Positions 33,661 through 42,675 of a stretch of DNA of 64,000 nt are shown piece after piece (within the stretch, counting starts at the first letter, position 1; every line of letters starts with the position of its first letter). Both the position numbers and the translations under genes were made by a program. Source of the stretch: Actinoallomurus iriomotensis (GTDB lineage Bacteria; Actinomycetota; Actinomycetes; Streptosporangiales; Streptosporangiaceae); contig NZ_BSTJ01000002.1 of assembly GCF_030269445.1 (NCBI RefSeq), forward strand, positions 496,001-560,000. The letters are read 5' to 3'. The notes beneath the pieces were generated by a model. It did no database searches and was not told where the DNA came from. It was given only the letters and a program-made list of their open reading frames with translations.

Positions 33661-34512
33661 TCATCCATTTCCGCTGCGAAGCGCCTGCGTGCCGATCACG
33701 GACAACAGCTGCAGCTTGTCGTGGCTCTCGCTGCCCGGAACCGCGGTGTAGACGAACAGGAGGTGCCCCTGCTCCGGGTCGAGCAGCGTCTGGCAGTTCA
33801 GTTCCAGCGCGCCGAGCTCGGGGTGGACGAAACGCTTGGACGCGTCGGGACGGATGCCGATCTCGTGGTTCTTCCACAGGCTCCGGAACTCCTCACTCTG
33901 GGTGAGGAGAAGGTCGGCGAGGTGCGCCGCCCGCGAACCGGGTCCGCGCAGTGTGACGATCCCGCGCAGACCCGAGACGAACATCCGTGACAGGAACGGG
34001 TGGTCTTCGGGCGCGTACAGCTCCCGGGTCGCCGGGTCGGTGAACCAGCGGTAGCCGCGGCTGCGCGCCGGGCCGGTGTATCCGGTCGTGTCACCGGTGA
34101 GGGCGACGCCGAGCGGGCTCTGCCGCAGCGTCTCACCCAGCTCGGTGACGATCTCCGCGGGAGTGTCAGCGAGACGATCGAGCACTCGCAGCAGGCCGGG
34201 GCTGATGTGCTCACTGGTCGCGCCCCGGGTGGGTGGATTGTGCCCGGCGAGCCGGAACAGGTGATCGCGCTCGTCGAGCGAGAGGTGCAGCCCCTGCGCG
34301 ATCGAGGCGATCATCTGCTCGGAGGGCTGGGGCCCGCGTTCCCGCTCAAGTCGCGCGTAATAGTCCGTCGACATGTGGCACAGCGAGGCCACCTCCTCCC
34401 GACGTAGCCCGCTGGTCCTGCGGCGTCGCCCACGCGGGAGACCGACGTCCTCCGGTTGCAGCGACTCCCGGCGGCGCCACAGGAACTCGGCCAGTCCAGC
34501 CCGGTCGATCAC
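33661..34512 (-). CDS. XRE-type regulator with MmyB-like ligand-binding domain
   Basis: 283 residues. The N-terminal helix-turn-helix covers about residues 10-85 (RRRTSGLRREEVASLCHMST then YYARLERERG). The C-terminal PAS-like MmyB domain covers about 105-270 (RWFTDPATRELYAPEDHPFLSR, then FRSLWKNHEIGIRP and GHLLFVYTAVPGSESHDKL). This architecture is abundant in actinomycetes. Such regulators often control a neighbouring oxidoreductase, usually divergently placed. Here the neighbour is convergent (DyP) or the sugar-acid kinase, so its target is not evident. Confidence 0.88.
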   Translation of the reverse strand: MIDRAGLAEFLWRRRESLQPEDVGLPRGRRRRTSGLRREEVASLCHMSTDYYARLERERGPQPSEQMIASIAQGLHLSLDERDHLFRLAGHNPPTRGATSEHISPGLLRVLDRLADTPAEIVTELGETLRQSPLGVALTGDTTGYTGPARSRGYRWFTDPATRELYAPEDHPFLSRMFVSGLRGIVTLRGPGSRAAHLADLLLTQSEEFRSLWKNHEIGIRPDASKRFVHPELGALELNCQTLLDPEQGHLLFVYTAVPGSESHDKLQLLSVIGTQALRSGNG

Positions 34513-34627
34513 GGCCTGCCTCCCTCTCTCCCCGATGCTCCATCGTTCCTACCGCAGGTACGCGCACGCCAGCCACGGAGCGTCGATCCCCCCTTCGGGC
34601 CCATCGCCCACGGGACGAGCGAACCCG

Positions 34628-35575
34628 TCAGCGCAGGGTGGTGCCGGGCAAGGAGTCCAGGAGGCTGAGTTCGTCGCGAGTGGGCAGGCCCTCCCAGTCG
34701 CCGGAGGAGGCGACGGCGAAGGCGCCGGTGGTGACGGCTCGGCCCAGGCGGGCGGCCGGATCCAGCCCGTCGAGCAGGCCGGACAGGTATCCGGCGACGA
34801 AGGCGTCCCCTGCCCCGACCGGGTCGGCCACCGGCACCTGGCGGGCCGGCGAATGCGCGGTCGCCGCCGTGGTGTGGACGGTGGCACCGTCCGCGCCGCG
34901 CTTGATCACTATCTCGGCGACCCCGGCCTCCAGCAGCGCCGCCACCCGATCGGCCTCGGTTGTGGCCGGGGCCGGGGCGACCAGTTCCAGCTCGTCCTCC
35001 GAGGCGACCACGACCGAGAGCCGGGGCGCCAGTGGGCGGAGCGTCCGGGCCGCCCGGGACCGGTCCCAGAGGGCGGAGCGGTAGTTGACGTCGAGAGACA
35101 CGGCGGCTCCGGCCGAGGCGGCGGTGGTCACCGCCGCTTCGACGGCCTCGGCGGGCTCGGGTCCGAGCGCCGGGGTGATGCCGGTGACGTGCAGGATCCG
35201 TGGCGGCGGGTCCAGCGCGGGCAGGACGTCGGCGGGCGTCAGGAAGGACGCGGCCGAGCCGGCCCGGTGATAGATCACCCGGGTGAGTTCGCCCACCCGC
35301 CGCTCGAACAGGATCAGCCCGGTGGGTCCGCGCTGGTCGACCCGGCAGTACGTCACGTCGACCGCCTCGGCCCGCAGGGTGCGTACCACGAGCTCGCCGG
35401 TCTCGTCGGCGCCGACCAGGCCGGTCCACCGCACCCGGTGCCCCAGGCGAGCCAGGCCGATCGCGACGTTGGACTCGGCTCCCGCGACCGAAAGCCGCAT
35501 CGCCCCGCCGAGTCTGATCGGATCCAGGGCGCGCAGTGCGGCCATGGTCTCCCCGAATGTGGCCACGTCGATCAC
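34628..35575 (-). CDS. 2-keto-3-deoxy-sugar-acid kinase (PfkB family), copy 1
   Basis: 315 residues. Ribokinase-fold landmarks are MIDVATFGETMAALRA, RLSVAGAESNVAIGLARLG, and the catalytic DPVGAGDAFVAGYLSG loop near residue 235. The GETM start and the neighbouring KDPG-type aldolase indicate phosphorylation of 2-keto-3-deoxygluconate or -galactonate. It overlaps the aldolase gene by 4 nt. It is a clear paralogue of the kinase at 55165-56112, with the same length and nearly the same N-terminal 50 residues. Confidence 0.87.
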   Translation of the reverse strand: MIDVATFGETMAALRALDPIRLGGAMRLSVAGAESNVAIGLARLGHRVRWTGLVGADETGELVVRTLRAEAVDVTYCRVDQRGPTGLILFERRVGELTRVIYHRAGSAASFLTPADVLPALDPPPRILHVTGITPALGPEPAEAVEAAVTTAASAGAAVSLDVNYRSALWDRSRAARTLRPLAPRLSVVVASEDELELVAPAPATTEADRVAALLEAGVAEIVIKRGADGATVHTTAATAHSPARQVPVADPVGAGDAFVAGYLSGLLDGLDPAARLGRAVTTGAFAVASSGDWEGLPTRDELSLLDSLPGTTLR

Positions 35576-36219
35576 AGGATGTCCTTGAAGGCGCGGATGC
35601 GAGCCCGGAGTTCCTCGGTGCTTCCCCCATTCGCGGCGTCGCCCACCAGCGGCGAGCCCACCCCGACGGCGATCGCGCCCGCCTGCAGGTAACCGGCCGC
35701 CGCCGCGGCGTCCACGCCTCCCACCGGCATGAACGGCACGTGGGGGAACGGATCGCGCAGCGCGCGCAGGTACGGGACGCCGCCGAGTGAGGCGGGGAAC
35801 AGCTTGACGGCGGCCGCCCGCGCCTCCAGCGCGGCCACGACCTCGGTGGGCGTGAGCGCGCCCGCGAGGACGGGCAGGCCGAGCCGGCGTCCGGCGGTCA
35901 CCCCCTCCCCGAGCGCGGGGGTGACCAGATAGGACGCCCCCGCCTCGGCGGACCGTTCCGCGTCCTCGGCGGTGACCACGGTGCCGGCACCGAGCCGGAC
36001 GCCATCCCCCAGGGCCGCCCGCGCCCGGCGGATCACTCCCAGCGCGTCCGCGGACACCAGGGACACTTCCACCAGCTCCACGCCCTCCTCGACGAGCGTG
36101 ATCACCGTGCGGAGGGCGGCATCGGCGTCGCCGCCCCGCACGATGGCCAGCATCCGCCGGGCGGCCAACGCCTCCCGCAGCTTTTCGGCTGCCTCGTCCC
36201 GTTCTGCCTGTCCAGCCAT
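35572..36219 (-). CDS. 2-keto-3-deoxy-6-phospho-sugar-acid aldolase (KDPG/KDPGal type), copy 1
   Basis: 215 residues from ATG 36219. MLAIVRGGDADAAL, the general-base Glu51 in LVEVSLVS, LGAGTVVTAEDAERSAEAGA, the Schiff-base Lys139 in AVKLFPAS, and PVGGVDAAAAAGYL are all present. It splits KDPG or KDPGal into pyruvate and glyceraldehyde 3-phosphate, completing the kinase's step. The region upstream to the dehydratase/aldolase pair contains a hairpin, so this two-gene unit may be transcribed separately. Confidence 0.9.
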   Translation of the reverse strand: MAGQAERDEAAEKLREALAARRMLAIVRGGDADAALRTVITLVEEGVELVEVSLVSADALGVIRRARAALGDGVRLGAGTVVTAEDAERSAEAGASYLVTPALGEGVTAGRRLGLPVLAGALTPTEVVAALEARAAAVKLFPASLGGVPYLRALRDPFPHVPFMPVGGVDAAAAAGYLQAGAIAVGVGSPLVGDAANGGSTEELRARIRAFKDIL

Positions 36220-36313
36220 CGCCCTTCCCGTTCCGCGGCCGCCTCCGGCCGCCTGCTCAGCTCGGTGAAGCGGACGCCCGCCGTCCGGTGGCGCCCCGGC
36301 TCGACGCGGAGGC

Positions 36314-36343
36314 CGGGCCTTGGAAGGCCCATGCCAAGGCCCG
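36314..36343 (-). terminator. Hairpin between two - strand sugar-acid units
   Basis: A perfect 10-bp stem (CGGGCCTTGG with CCAAGGCCCG) and a 10-nt loop begin 7 nt after the DapA-family stop on the - strand. It probably ends that transcript or reduces read-through into the aldolase/kinase pair. Confidence 0.6.
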
Positions 36344-36350
36344 TGGTCGC

Positions 36351-37247
36351 TCACGGGAAACTCGGCAGCCGCAGGTCGTCGAGGATGAGTCGCAGGTCGC
36401 GTTCGCTCGCGGCGTCCAGCGGAGCCGCCGGGGCGCGTACGGCGGGGTCGGAGATCACCCCGCGGTGGACGAGCACGTGTTTGTGCACCGCCCAGGCGAT
36501 CGGACCCTGCATGCCGAACCTGATCAACGGCAGCAGGCGCGCGAACCGCTCCCGCGCGTCCGCGTCGCGGCCCTCCGCCCACGCCGACAGGACCGCGGCG
36601 AACACGTCGGCGAACTCGCAGGCCGGCATGGTCCCCACCGCGCCCCGTCCGTACTCCTCCAGCGCGAACAGCGCGTTCTGCCCGCCGAGGACGGCGAAGT
36701 CGTCGACGGCGTCGACGAGCGCCGCGACCTTCGGCGCGGTCGGCTGCGCCTCGATCTTGGCGGAGGTCACGCCGTCGAGCTTGCTCAGCTCGACCAGGGT
36801 CGGCACCGGCATCGAGACGCCGGTCACGGCCGGCGCGTCCTGCACCATCACCGGCAGGCCGCTCGTGCTCGCCACCGTGCCGTAGAAGTCGACCAGTTGT
36901 GCGGGCGACGCCTTCACCATGAACGGCGGCAGCACCATCAGCGCGGTGGCGCCGGCGTCGCGGGACAGCTGTGCCTGCTCCACGGCGGTGACCGTGCTCG
37001 TCGCGCCGATCCCCGCCACGATCGGCATGCCCGACGGCACCCGCGCCGTGAACACCTCCAGCATCCGCGCCCGCTCGTCCGCCGTCAGCGCGAACCCCTC
37101 ACTGGCCATCCCGAACGTCGCCACGCCGTCGACTCCGCACCACAGCGAGAAGTCGACCAGCCGCGCGAGCGACTCGGTGTCGAGCGAGCCGTCGGAGTGG
37201 AACGGCGTCGCGAGGATCGGTATCAGCCCGGCTACGGCATGCGTCAT
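36351..37247 (-). CDS. DapA-family (NAL/DHDPS) pyruvate-dependent aldolase or dehydratase
   Basis: 298 residues. The barrel starts GLIPILATPFHSDGSLD. The Schiff-base lysine is Lys164 in SAKIEAQPT. The family GxxGE-like loop reads GMASEGFALT, and the tyrosine region is replaced by LMVLPPFM. It lacks the features of true dihydrodipicolinate synthase and resembles sugar-acid members (2-keto-3-deoxygluconate aldolase or dehydratase). It lies 2 nt downstream of the enolase-superfamily dehydratase, so it should act on that enzyme's 2-keto-3-deoxy product, giving a non-phosphorylating branch. Confidence 0.82.
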   Translation of the reverse strand: MTHAVAGLIPILATPFHSDGSLDTESLARLVDFSLWCGVDGVATFGMASEGFALTADERARMLEVFTARVPSGMPIVAGIGATSTVTAVEQAQLSRDAGATALMVLPPFMVKASPAQLVDFYGTVASTSGLPVMVQDAPAVTGVSMPVPTLVELSKLDGVTSAKIEAQPTAPKVAALVDAVDDFAVLGGQNALFALEEYGRGAVGTMPACEFADVFAAVLSAWAEGRDADARERFARLLPLIRFGMQGPIAWAVHKHVLVHRGVISDPAVRAPAAPLDAASERDLRLILDDLRLPSFP

Positions 37248-37249
37248 GG

Positions 37250-38443
37250 TCAGCCTTCCTTCACGCTGGTCGTCGACACGGCCTCACGGCGCACGAACTC
37301 GGCGTCGACGTCGACGCCGAGCCCCGGCCCGGTCGGTAGCGGCACGGCGTCGGGCGGCAGGTCGAGCGGCTCTCGAAGGATGCGGGTGGCCGCGCGCAGG
37401 GTCGAGGGCTGGTACTCGAACAGCAGCAGGTTCTCGACCGCGGCGGCCACGTGCAGGCCGGCGGCGAGCGACACGGCCAGGCCGACCGAGTGGTGTGGCG
37501 CCACCGGCAGGTGCCGGGCGGCCGCGAGTTCCGCGATCGCCATCGCCTCGGTGATGCCGGTGCGCCCGACGTCGGGCTGGGCCACGGACAGCGCCCGCGC
37601 GCCGAGCCACTGGTCGAACTCGTACCGGTTGCGCAGCGTCTCCCCCACCGCGACCGGCGTGGCGAGCAGGCCCTGCAACTCGGCGTGTCCGGCGACGTCC
37701 TCCGGCGGGAGCGGTGCCTCCAGGAACAACGCGCCGCGCTCGTCCAGCGCACGGCCGAGGCGGATGGCGTCGCGCCGATCGTAGGCCCAGTGCGCGTCGA
37801 CCGCGACGCGCACGCCGGGGGCCGCGGCGGCGACCGTGTCGTACGTCGCGAGGTCCGCCTCGACGCCGTGGCCGAGGTGCAGCTTGATCGCGGTCACTCC
37901 ATGCCCGGCCCAGTCGGCGGCGAGCCTCGCCCGTTCGGCGTCGGTCGGCACCGGCAGCCCTGATACGTAGCAGGGCAGCCGGTCCCGGTACGCCCCGCCG
38001 AGCAGGACCGCGACCGGCAGACCGTGCGACCGGCCGGCGAGGTCCCACAGCGCGATGTCCACCGCCGCGAGTGCGTCGGCCTGGTGCCCGACGAGGTGAC
38101 CGCGCTCGCGCATGAGCTCGCGCAACGCGAACGACACGGGCCGCACCTGGCGCGGGTCGGCGCCGAGCAGCTGTGGCGCGAGCAGGGTGTCGATCGCCGT
38201 CTGGACGATCTCGGGGCCCACCGGTGCGAGCGCCTCACCCCAGCCGGAGACGCCGGACTCGGTGACCAGCTCGACGAGCACGGTCTCGTACCGTGCCGAG
38301 TACAGGCTGCGCCACGGCTCACGGATCACATAGCCGTCGTCCGGGGCGAGGGCGCCTCCGTCGCGACGGCGTCCGAGATACACCCCCTCCTCGTCGTCGG
38401 GCGCGAGCTTGAGCGTGTAGGTCCGTACCTCGGAGATCCTCAT
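37250..38443 (-). CDS. Enolase-superfamily sugar-acid dehydratase (mandelate racemase subgroup)
   Basis: 397 residues from ATG 38443. The N-terminal capping domain has ETVLVELVTESGVSGWGEALAP. The barrel has the KxH-type lysine motif TAIKLHLGHG, metal ligands in RVAVDAHWAYD, LFLEAPL and VAVGETL, and the catalytic histidine in LPVAPHHSVGLA. These match acid-sugar dehydratases that remove water from an aldonate or aldarate, but it is not the galactonate dehydratase found at 56741-57886. The exact substrate cannot be read from the sequence. It is divergent from an IclR regulator that probably controls it. Confidence 0.83.
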   Translation of the reverse strand: MRISEVRTYTLKLAPDDEEGVYLGRRRDGGALAPDDGYVIREPWRSLYSARYETVLVELVTESGVSGWGEALAPVGPEIVQTAIDTLLAPQLLGADPRQVRPVSFALRELMRERGHLVGHQADALAAVDIALWDLAGRSHGLPVAVLLGGAYRDRLPCYVSGLPVPTDAERARLAADWAGHGVTAIKLHLGHGVEADLATYDTVAAAAPGVRVAVDAHWAYDRRDAIRLGRALDERGALFLEAPLPPEDVAGHAELQGLLATPVAVGETLRNRYEFDQWLGARALSVAQPDVGRTGITEAMAIAELAAARHLPVAPHHSVGLAVSLAAGLHVAAAVENLLLFEYQPSTLRAATRILREPLDLPPDAVPLPTGPGLGVDVDAEFVRREAVSTTSVKEG

Positions 38444-38468
38444 CAGACCCCAATCATGCAGATAGCGC

Positions 38469-38496
38469 TTGACAGCGACCATATTACGCATACTCT
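38469..38496 (+). promoter_or_regulatory. Promoter of the iclR gene
   Basis: TTGACA (38469-38474) and TACTCT (38491-38496) are separated by 16 nt. The -10 fits TANNNT of the main actinobacterial sigma factor. The predicted transcript would start about 55 nt before the TTG start codon. Confidence 0.5.
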
Positions 38497-38510
38497 GTCT
38501 GCATATTGCA
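38480..38510. promoter_or_regulatory. Direct repeats overlapping the divergent promoters, probable IclR operator
   Basis: CATATT occurs at 38480-38485 and 38502-38507, exactly 22 bp (two helical turns) apart. Each copy is followed by a GCA, and the pair straddles the -10 of the iclR promoter. This arrangement suits autoregulation and control of the divergent dehydratase. Confidence 0.4.
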
Positions 38511-38558
38511 CGGCCCTTGCACATTATGGGACCCATCAACCACTGTCAGGAGTGTGAA

Positions 38559-39413
38559 TTGGCGACGACGGAGGGTTCGGGATCGCGGGACAGCGGCACC
38601 AACCAGAGCGTCGAGCGCTCGGCCGCGGTGCTCCGCGCGTTCCTGGACGGCGGTGTCGGCGGCCGGGCCGAGCTGCGCGTCGCGGATGTGGCCCGCACGG
38701 TGGGCCTCGGGGTGTCGACCACGTCCCGGCTGCTCGCCACGCTCGAGTCGGTCGCGTACGTCGAACGCGATCCGGTCAGCCAGCTCTACCGGCTGGGACC
38801 GGCGCTGATCACACTGGGCGGCGCCGCGGTCAACCAGCACCCCGTCCACCGGGAGGCGCGGCCGGTCGTGCAGATGCTCGCCTCGAAGTACGGGTTCGGC
38901 GCGAACGTCGCCATCCGCCGCGGCGACAAGGTGTTCTACCTGCTCAACGCCGAAGGCCCCATCGCGGGCAAGTCGTACACGCTGATGGGGCAGAGCAACC
39001 CGCTGCACGCCACCGGCCTCGGCAAGTGCCTGCTGCTCGGCCTTTCGGCGGCAGAGCGCCGCGACCTGCTCGGCGAGTCCGGCCTGCACGGCTTCACCCG
39101 CAACACCATCACCACGCATGAGGCGCTGGACGACGAGCTCGCCCTGGTCGGGCAGCGCTCGTACGCGATGGAGCTGGAAGAACTGGCCGCCGGTCGCGCA
39201 TGCATCGCCGCCCCCATCCGCGGCCGCGACTCCCAGGTCACCGCCGCCATCTCGTTGTCGGGCCCGCTCTCCCTGCTCGACCTGTCCACCAGGGAGACCG
39301 AGCTGGCCCAGATCGTGATCGAGAGCGCGGACCGCATCAGCATCGGCCTCGGCTATCTCGGCCCGCACGCCGGGCCGTCGGCCGGTACGGCGTCCTCATC
39401 GAGCCGACAGTGA
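38559..39413 (+). CDS. IclR-family transcriptional regulator
   Basis: 284 residues from TTG 38559, which has AGGAG 6 nt upstream; an ATG at 38526 is in frame but lacks a ribosome site. The N-terminal winged helix is NQSVERSAAVLRAFL ... TVGLGVSTTSRLLATLESVAYVER. The C-terminal effector domain contains HATGLGKCLLLGLS, MELEELAAGRACIAAPIRGRD and AISLSGPLSLL. IclR proteins commonly sense sugar acids or aromatic acids. It is divergent from the dehydratase/aldolase unit and followed at once by the epimerase/ABC operon, so it probably controls both. Confidence 0.9.
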   Translation: MATTEGSGSRDSGTNQSVERSAAVLRAFLDGGVGGRAELRVADVARTVGLGVSTTSRLLATLESVAYVERDPVSQLYRLGPALITLGGAAVNQHPVHREARPVVQMLASKYGFGANVAIRRGDKVFYLLNAEGPIAGKSYTLMGQSNPLHATGLGKCLLLGLSAAERRDLLGESGLHGFTRNTITTHEALDDELALVGQRSYAMELEELAAGRACIAAPIRGRDSQVTAAISLSGPLSLLDLSTRETELAQIVIESADRISIGLGYLGPHAGPSAGTASSSSRQ

Positions 39414-39436
39414 CGAACACCGCGAAGGAAGGTCTC

Positions 39437-40429
39437 ATGTACACACCCCGGGTGCTGGTCACCGGAGCCGCCGGACGCATCGGACAACACGTCGTCGCGG
39501 CGCTGGCCGCCGCGGGTCACGCGGTGACCGGCCTGGACGCGCGAGCGCCGCTGTCGCCCGTCGCCGGGGTGCGGTACGTCACCGGGCGGCTGGAGGAGCT
39601 CACCCCGACGGACGCCGTGTTCGACGACGTCGACGCGGTGATCCACCTGGGGGCGCTGATGTCGTGGAACGACACCGAGGCGGCCGCGATGGTGGACTCG
39701 AACGTGACGGGTACGTTCCGGCTGCTCGAGTCCGTGGCCCGGCGGCCGCTGCGCCGGTTCGTGTTCGCCAGCACCGGCGAGGTGTACCCGGAGCTGACGC
39801 CGGTGTATCTCCCGATCGACGAGCATCACCCGCGCCGCCCGACCAGCTACTACGGCATGACCAAGGCGCTCGGCGAGGAGCTGGTGCGCTTCTACGAGCG
39901 CAAGCACGGCCTGCCCGCGGTCACCCTCCGCTTCTCCCACGTGCAGGATCCCGAAGAGCTGCTCGACCCGGAGAGCTTCTTCTCCGGCCCGCGCTTCTTC
40001 CTCAGCCGGCGGATCGCGCGGGAGCGCGCGGCGGGCAACGAGCGGTCCGCCGCCGCCCTCGCCGCGCACACCGACGGCGACAAGGACGCCCTCATCGCGG
40101 CCACCAGGGAGGACGGCATGCCCGTGCGCATGGGTATCCTGGCCGCCTCCGACATGGCCACGGCCGTCCTGCTCGCGCTGGAGTCGCCACGCGCCGTCGG
40201 ACAGACGCTGGGCGTCGGCCCCGACGAGCCGGTCGACCTGGCCGAGCTGGCCCGTGAGATGGGGCGGCGGACGGGGCTACGGGTCGCCGAGATCACCGTT
40301 CCCGACACCGCCGCCAACTACTGGACGCTCAACGCGCGTGCGCGGGAGCTGCTCGGCTTCCGCCCGGCCCTCCGCTACGACGACATGGTGGACCGCGCCG
40401 TCACCGCGTGGGCTGCCCGCTCGGCCTGA
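39437..40429 (+). CDS. NAD-dependent epimerase/dehydratase-family protein (extended SDR)
   Basis: 330 residues from ATG 39437 with GAAGGAAGG upstream. The NAD site is VLVTGAAGRIGQHVVAAL, followed by DAVIHLGALMSW, FVFASTGEVYPE and the catalytic SYYGMTKALGEE (YxxxK). The size and the short C-terminal domain fit uronate dehydrogenases or epimerases. With a sugar transporter and an acid-sugar dehydratase next door, oxidation of a sugar or uronate to a lactone is a reasonable guess. It is the first gene of the + strand transport operon. Confidence 0.82.
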   Translation: MYTPRVLVTGAAGRIGQHVVAALAAAGHAVTGLDARAPLSPVAGVRYVTGRLEELTPTDAVFDDVDAVIHLGALMSWNDTEAAAMVDSNVTGTFRLLESVARRPLRRFVFASTGEVYPELTPVYLPIDEHHPRRPTSYYGMTKALGEELVRFYERKHGLPAVTLRFSHVQDPEELLDPESFFSGPRFFLSRRIARERAAGNERSAAALAAHTDGDKDALIAATREDGMPVRMGILAASDMATAVLLALESPRAVGQTLGVGPDEPVDLAELAREMGRRTGLRVAEITVPDTAANYWTLNARARELLGFRPALRYDDMVDRAVTAWAARSA

Positions 40430-40468
40430 TCCCGTCACCCCCTCTCTCTCCATCCGCCGGAGGTAGCC

Positions 40469-41734
40469 ATGAATTTGGATCGACGACAGTTCCTGCACAG
40501 GGCCGGACTCGGCACCCTCGCGGTCGCGGGCGCCGGCGCGCTCGGCGCGTGCGGCGGCGGTGATACCTCCTCCGACGGCACCATGACGCTGGACTTCCCC
40601 ACCTGGCAGGGCGACGAGGCCGGCGTCAAGACCTGGTGGCGGCAGGCCATCGCGTCGTTCCAGCAGACGCACCCCAAGGTGACGATCAAACTGCAGCAGG
40701 TGCCGTTCGCCACCTACACCGACACGCTGACCTCGCGGTTCTCGGCCGGCAAGGCGCCCGACATCGTGCACCTGCCGACGACCACGTTCGGCTCGTTCGC
40801 CGCGCAGGGCTGGCTGGCGAACCTCGATGACCGGCTCAAGGGCACCGACATACTGGGCAACTGGACCAAGGTCCAGAAGACCATGATGTGGGACGGCCAC
40901 AACGTCGGCCTCCTCGTCCTCGGGTACGCCCCGGTCCTCTACTACAACGAGAAGCTGCTGAAGGACGCGGGCGTGGCGGTGCCGACCACGTTCCCCGAGC
41001 TGATCGCCGCGGCGGCGAAGCTCACCAGCGGCGGGGTGTACGGCTACGGGGCCACCACGACCTCGCATCCCGGCACGTACAGCGAGGCCACCTGGATGGT
41101 CTACGGCGCGGGCGGCGGCTGGAGCGCCGGGGAGAAACTGCGCTTCACCGACCCCGCCGTGGTCAAGGCGATGGACGACTACCGCACGCTGGCGAGGTAC
41201 TCCCCCAAGGGAGTGCCGTCCGAGCAGAAGCGCACGCTGTTCTTCGACGGCAAGATCGCGATGATGATCGAGGGACCGTTCGTGTACGCCGGCCTCGACA
41301 AGGCGGCCGCGTCCGTGAAGTCGCACGTCAAGCTCGCGAAGGCGCCGTTCGTCCAGCAGCCCGGCTACCCGTCCAACAGCATCCACGTCTCCACCCAGGC
41401 CAGTAAGAAGAAGGCCGACATGGCGTGGGAGTTCATCAAGTCGCTCACCACGCCCCAGACGCAGGCGTCGTACGCGCAGCTCTACGGCGTGCCGTCGCCG
41501 CGCAGGGGAGCCGTCACCCAGGCGATGATCGACAAGCGGCCTGAGCTGGGCCTGTTCCAGTCGGTGACCGACAGCGCGGTCGACGCCACACCGGACAACA
41601 AGGACATCGTGACCAACTTCAGCGAAGTCCAGAAGCTCATCATGGACGCCTGCGTCCGCCTGCAGACGTCGTCGACCCCGACCGCGACGGTCATGGCCGA
41701 TCTGCAGAACAAGGTCAACGGAGCGATCAAGTAA
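40469..41734 (+). CDS. Sugar ABC transporter substrate-binding lipoprotein (CUT1)
   Basis: 421 residues, ATG preceded by GGAGG. A twin-arginine-like DRRQFLHRAG signal and a lipobox ending at Cys28 (GALGACGGG) anchor it outside the membrane. The family 1 solute-binding fold shows TLDFPTWQGDEAG, FSAGKAPDIVHLPTT, GLLVLGYAPVLYYNEKLLKDAG and MIEGPFVYAG. It captures a mono- or oligosaccharide for the two permeases that follow; its stop overlaps the first permease start. Confidence 0.92.
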   Translation: MNLDRRQFLHRAGLGTLAVAGAGALGACGGGDTSSDGTMTLDFPTWQGDEAGVKTWWRQAIASFQQTHPKVTIKLQQVPFATYTDTLTSRFSAGKAPDIVHLPTTTFGSFAAQGWLANLDDRLKGTDILGNWTKVQKTMMWDGHNVGLLVLGYAPVLYYNEKLLKDAGVAVPTTFPELIAAAAKLTSGGVYGYGATTTSHPGTYSEATWMVYGAGGGWSAGEKLRFTDPAVVKAMDDYRTLARYSPKGVPSEQKRTLFFDGKIAMMIEGPFVYAGLDKAAASVKSHVKLAKAPFVQQPGYPSNSIHVSTQASKKKADMAWEFIKSLTTPQTQASYAQLYGVPSPRRGAVTQAMIDKRPELGLFQSVTDSAVDATPDNKDIVTNFSEVQKLIMDACVRLQTSSTPTATVMADLQNKVNGAIK

Positions 41735-42675
41735 TGACGGACCTGACAGCCGCCGGCCGCGGCGTCCGGCGCCGAGGCCCTCGGACGCGGTGGGGGCGCC
41801 TGCGGGAGCGCGGGTACCCCTACGCGCTGCTGAGCCCGCCCGCACTGCTCGTCCTCGGCCTCATCGCCTACCCGGTCGTGCTCGTCGTCGAGATGAGCCT
41901 GCGCGACGGCCGGGCGATGAACATCTCGGCGATCGGCCAGGAACCGTGGTCGATCAGCAACTACGTCGACGTCCTCACCGACGGCGACACCTACCACAGC
42001 CTCTGGATCACGGCGCTCTACACGGTCATCTCGACGTTCCTGAGCCTGCTGATCGGGCTCGGCACCGCGCTGCTCCTGAGCCGCGACATGCCCGCCCGCC
42101 GGCTCCTGCGGACACTGATCCTGGTGCCCTGGGCGGTGCCGGGGGTGGTGGCCAGCGTGGTCTTCCTCTTCATGCTCGACGGGTCGTACGGCGTCGTGAA
42201 CTGGATCCTGCGATCGGTGGGGCTGACCGAGCACGGCCCCCAGTGGTACTTCGACCCGTCCACCGCGCTCGCGGCCGTCATCGCGCCGACCGTGTGGAAG
42301 GGCTTCCCGTTCTTCACTCTGATCCTGCTCGCCGCGCTGCAGGCGATCCCGGACGAGCTGTACGAGGCCGCCCGCGTGGACGGCGCCTCGGCGGCGGCAC
42401 GGTTCCGCTACATCACCTGGCCGGCGATCCGCGGGACGACCGTCCTGGGCATCATCCTCACCGGCCTGTGGACGTTCCACACGTTCGACCTCATCTATCC
42501 GCTCACCGGCGGCGGGCCGGACGGCGCCACCGAGACCTGGGCGATCCGCATCTACACCGAAGCGTTCTCCTTCTTCCATCCGGGCTCGGCCAGCGCCCTC
42601 GGCATCCTGTCGGTCGTGCTGGCCCTCGTGGTGGTCGCCTCGGTGTTCCCGATCATGAGAAAGCAGTTCTTCTGA
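41734..42675 (+). CDS. Sugar ABC transporter permease, MalF-type
   Basis: 313 residues with about six membrane helices. The cytoplasmic EAA loop reads LYEAARVDGASAAARFRYITWPAI and contacts the ATPase. The N-terminal PYALLSPPALLVLGLIAYPV is typical of the MalF-like partner. The start overlaps the binding-protein stop by 1 nt (TAATG), and the stop overlaps the second permease start (TGATG). Confidence 0.93.
   Translation: MTDLTAAGRGVRRRGPRTRWGRLRERGYPYALLSPPALLVLGLIAYPVVLVVEMSLRDGRAMNISAIGQEPWSISNYVDVLTDGDTYHSLWITALYTVISTFLSLLIGLGTALLLSRDMPARRLLRTLILVPWAVPGVVASVVFLFMLDGSYGVVNWILRSVGLTEHGPQWYFDPSTALAAVIAPTVWKGFPFFTLILLAALQAIPDELYEAARVDGASAAARFRYITWPAIRGTTVLGIILTGLWTFHTFDLIYPLTGGGPDGATETWAIRIYTEAFSFFHPGSASALGILSVVLALVVVASVFPIMRKQFF

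Noticed and set aside
37250-38443. Calling the first enolase-superfamily gene galactonate dehydratase
   Set aside because: It lacks the end-to-end DgoD signatures that the gene at 56741-57886 shows. Only the subgroup can be assigned.
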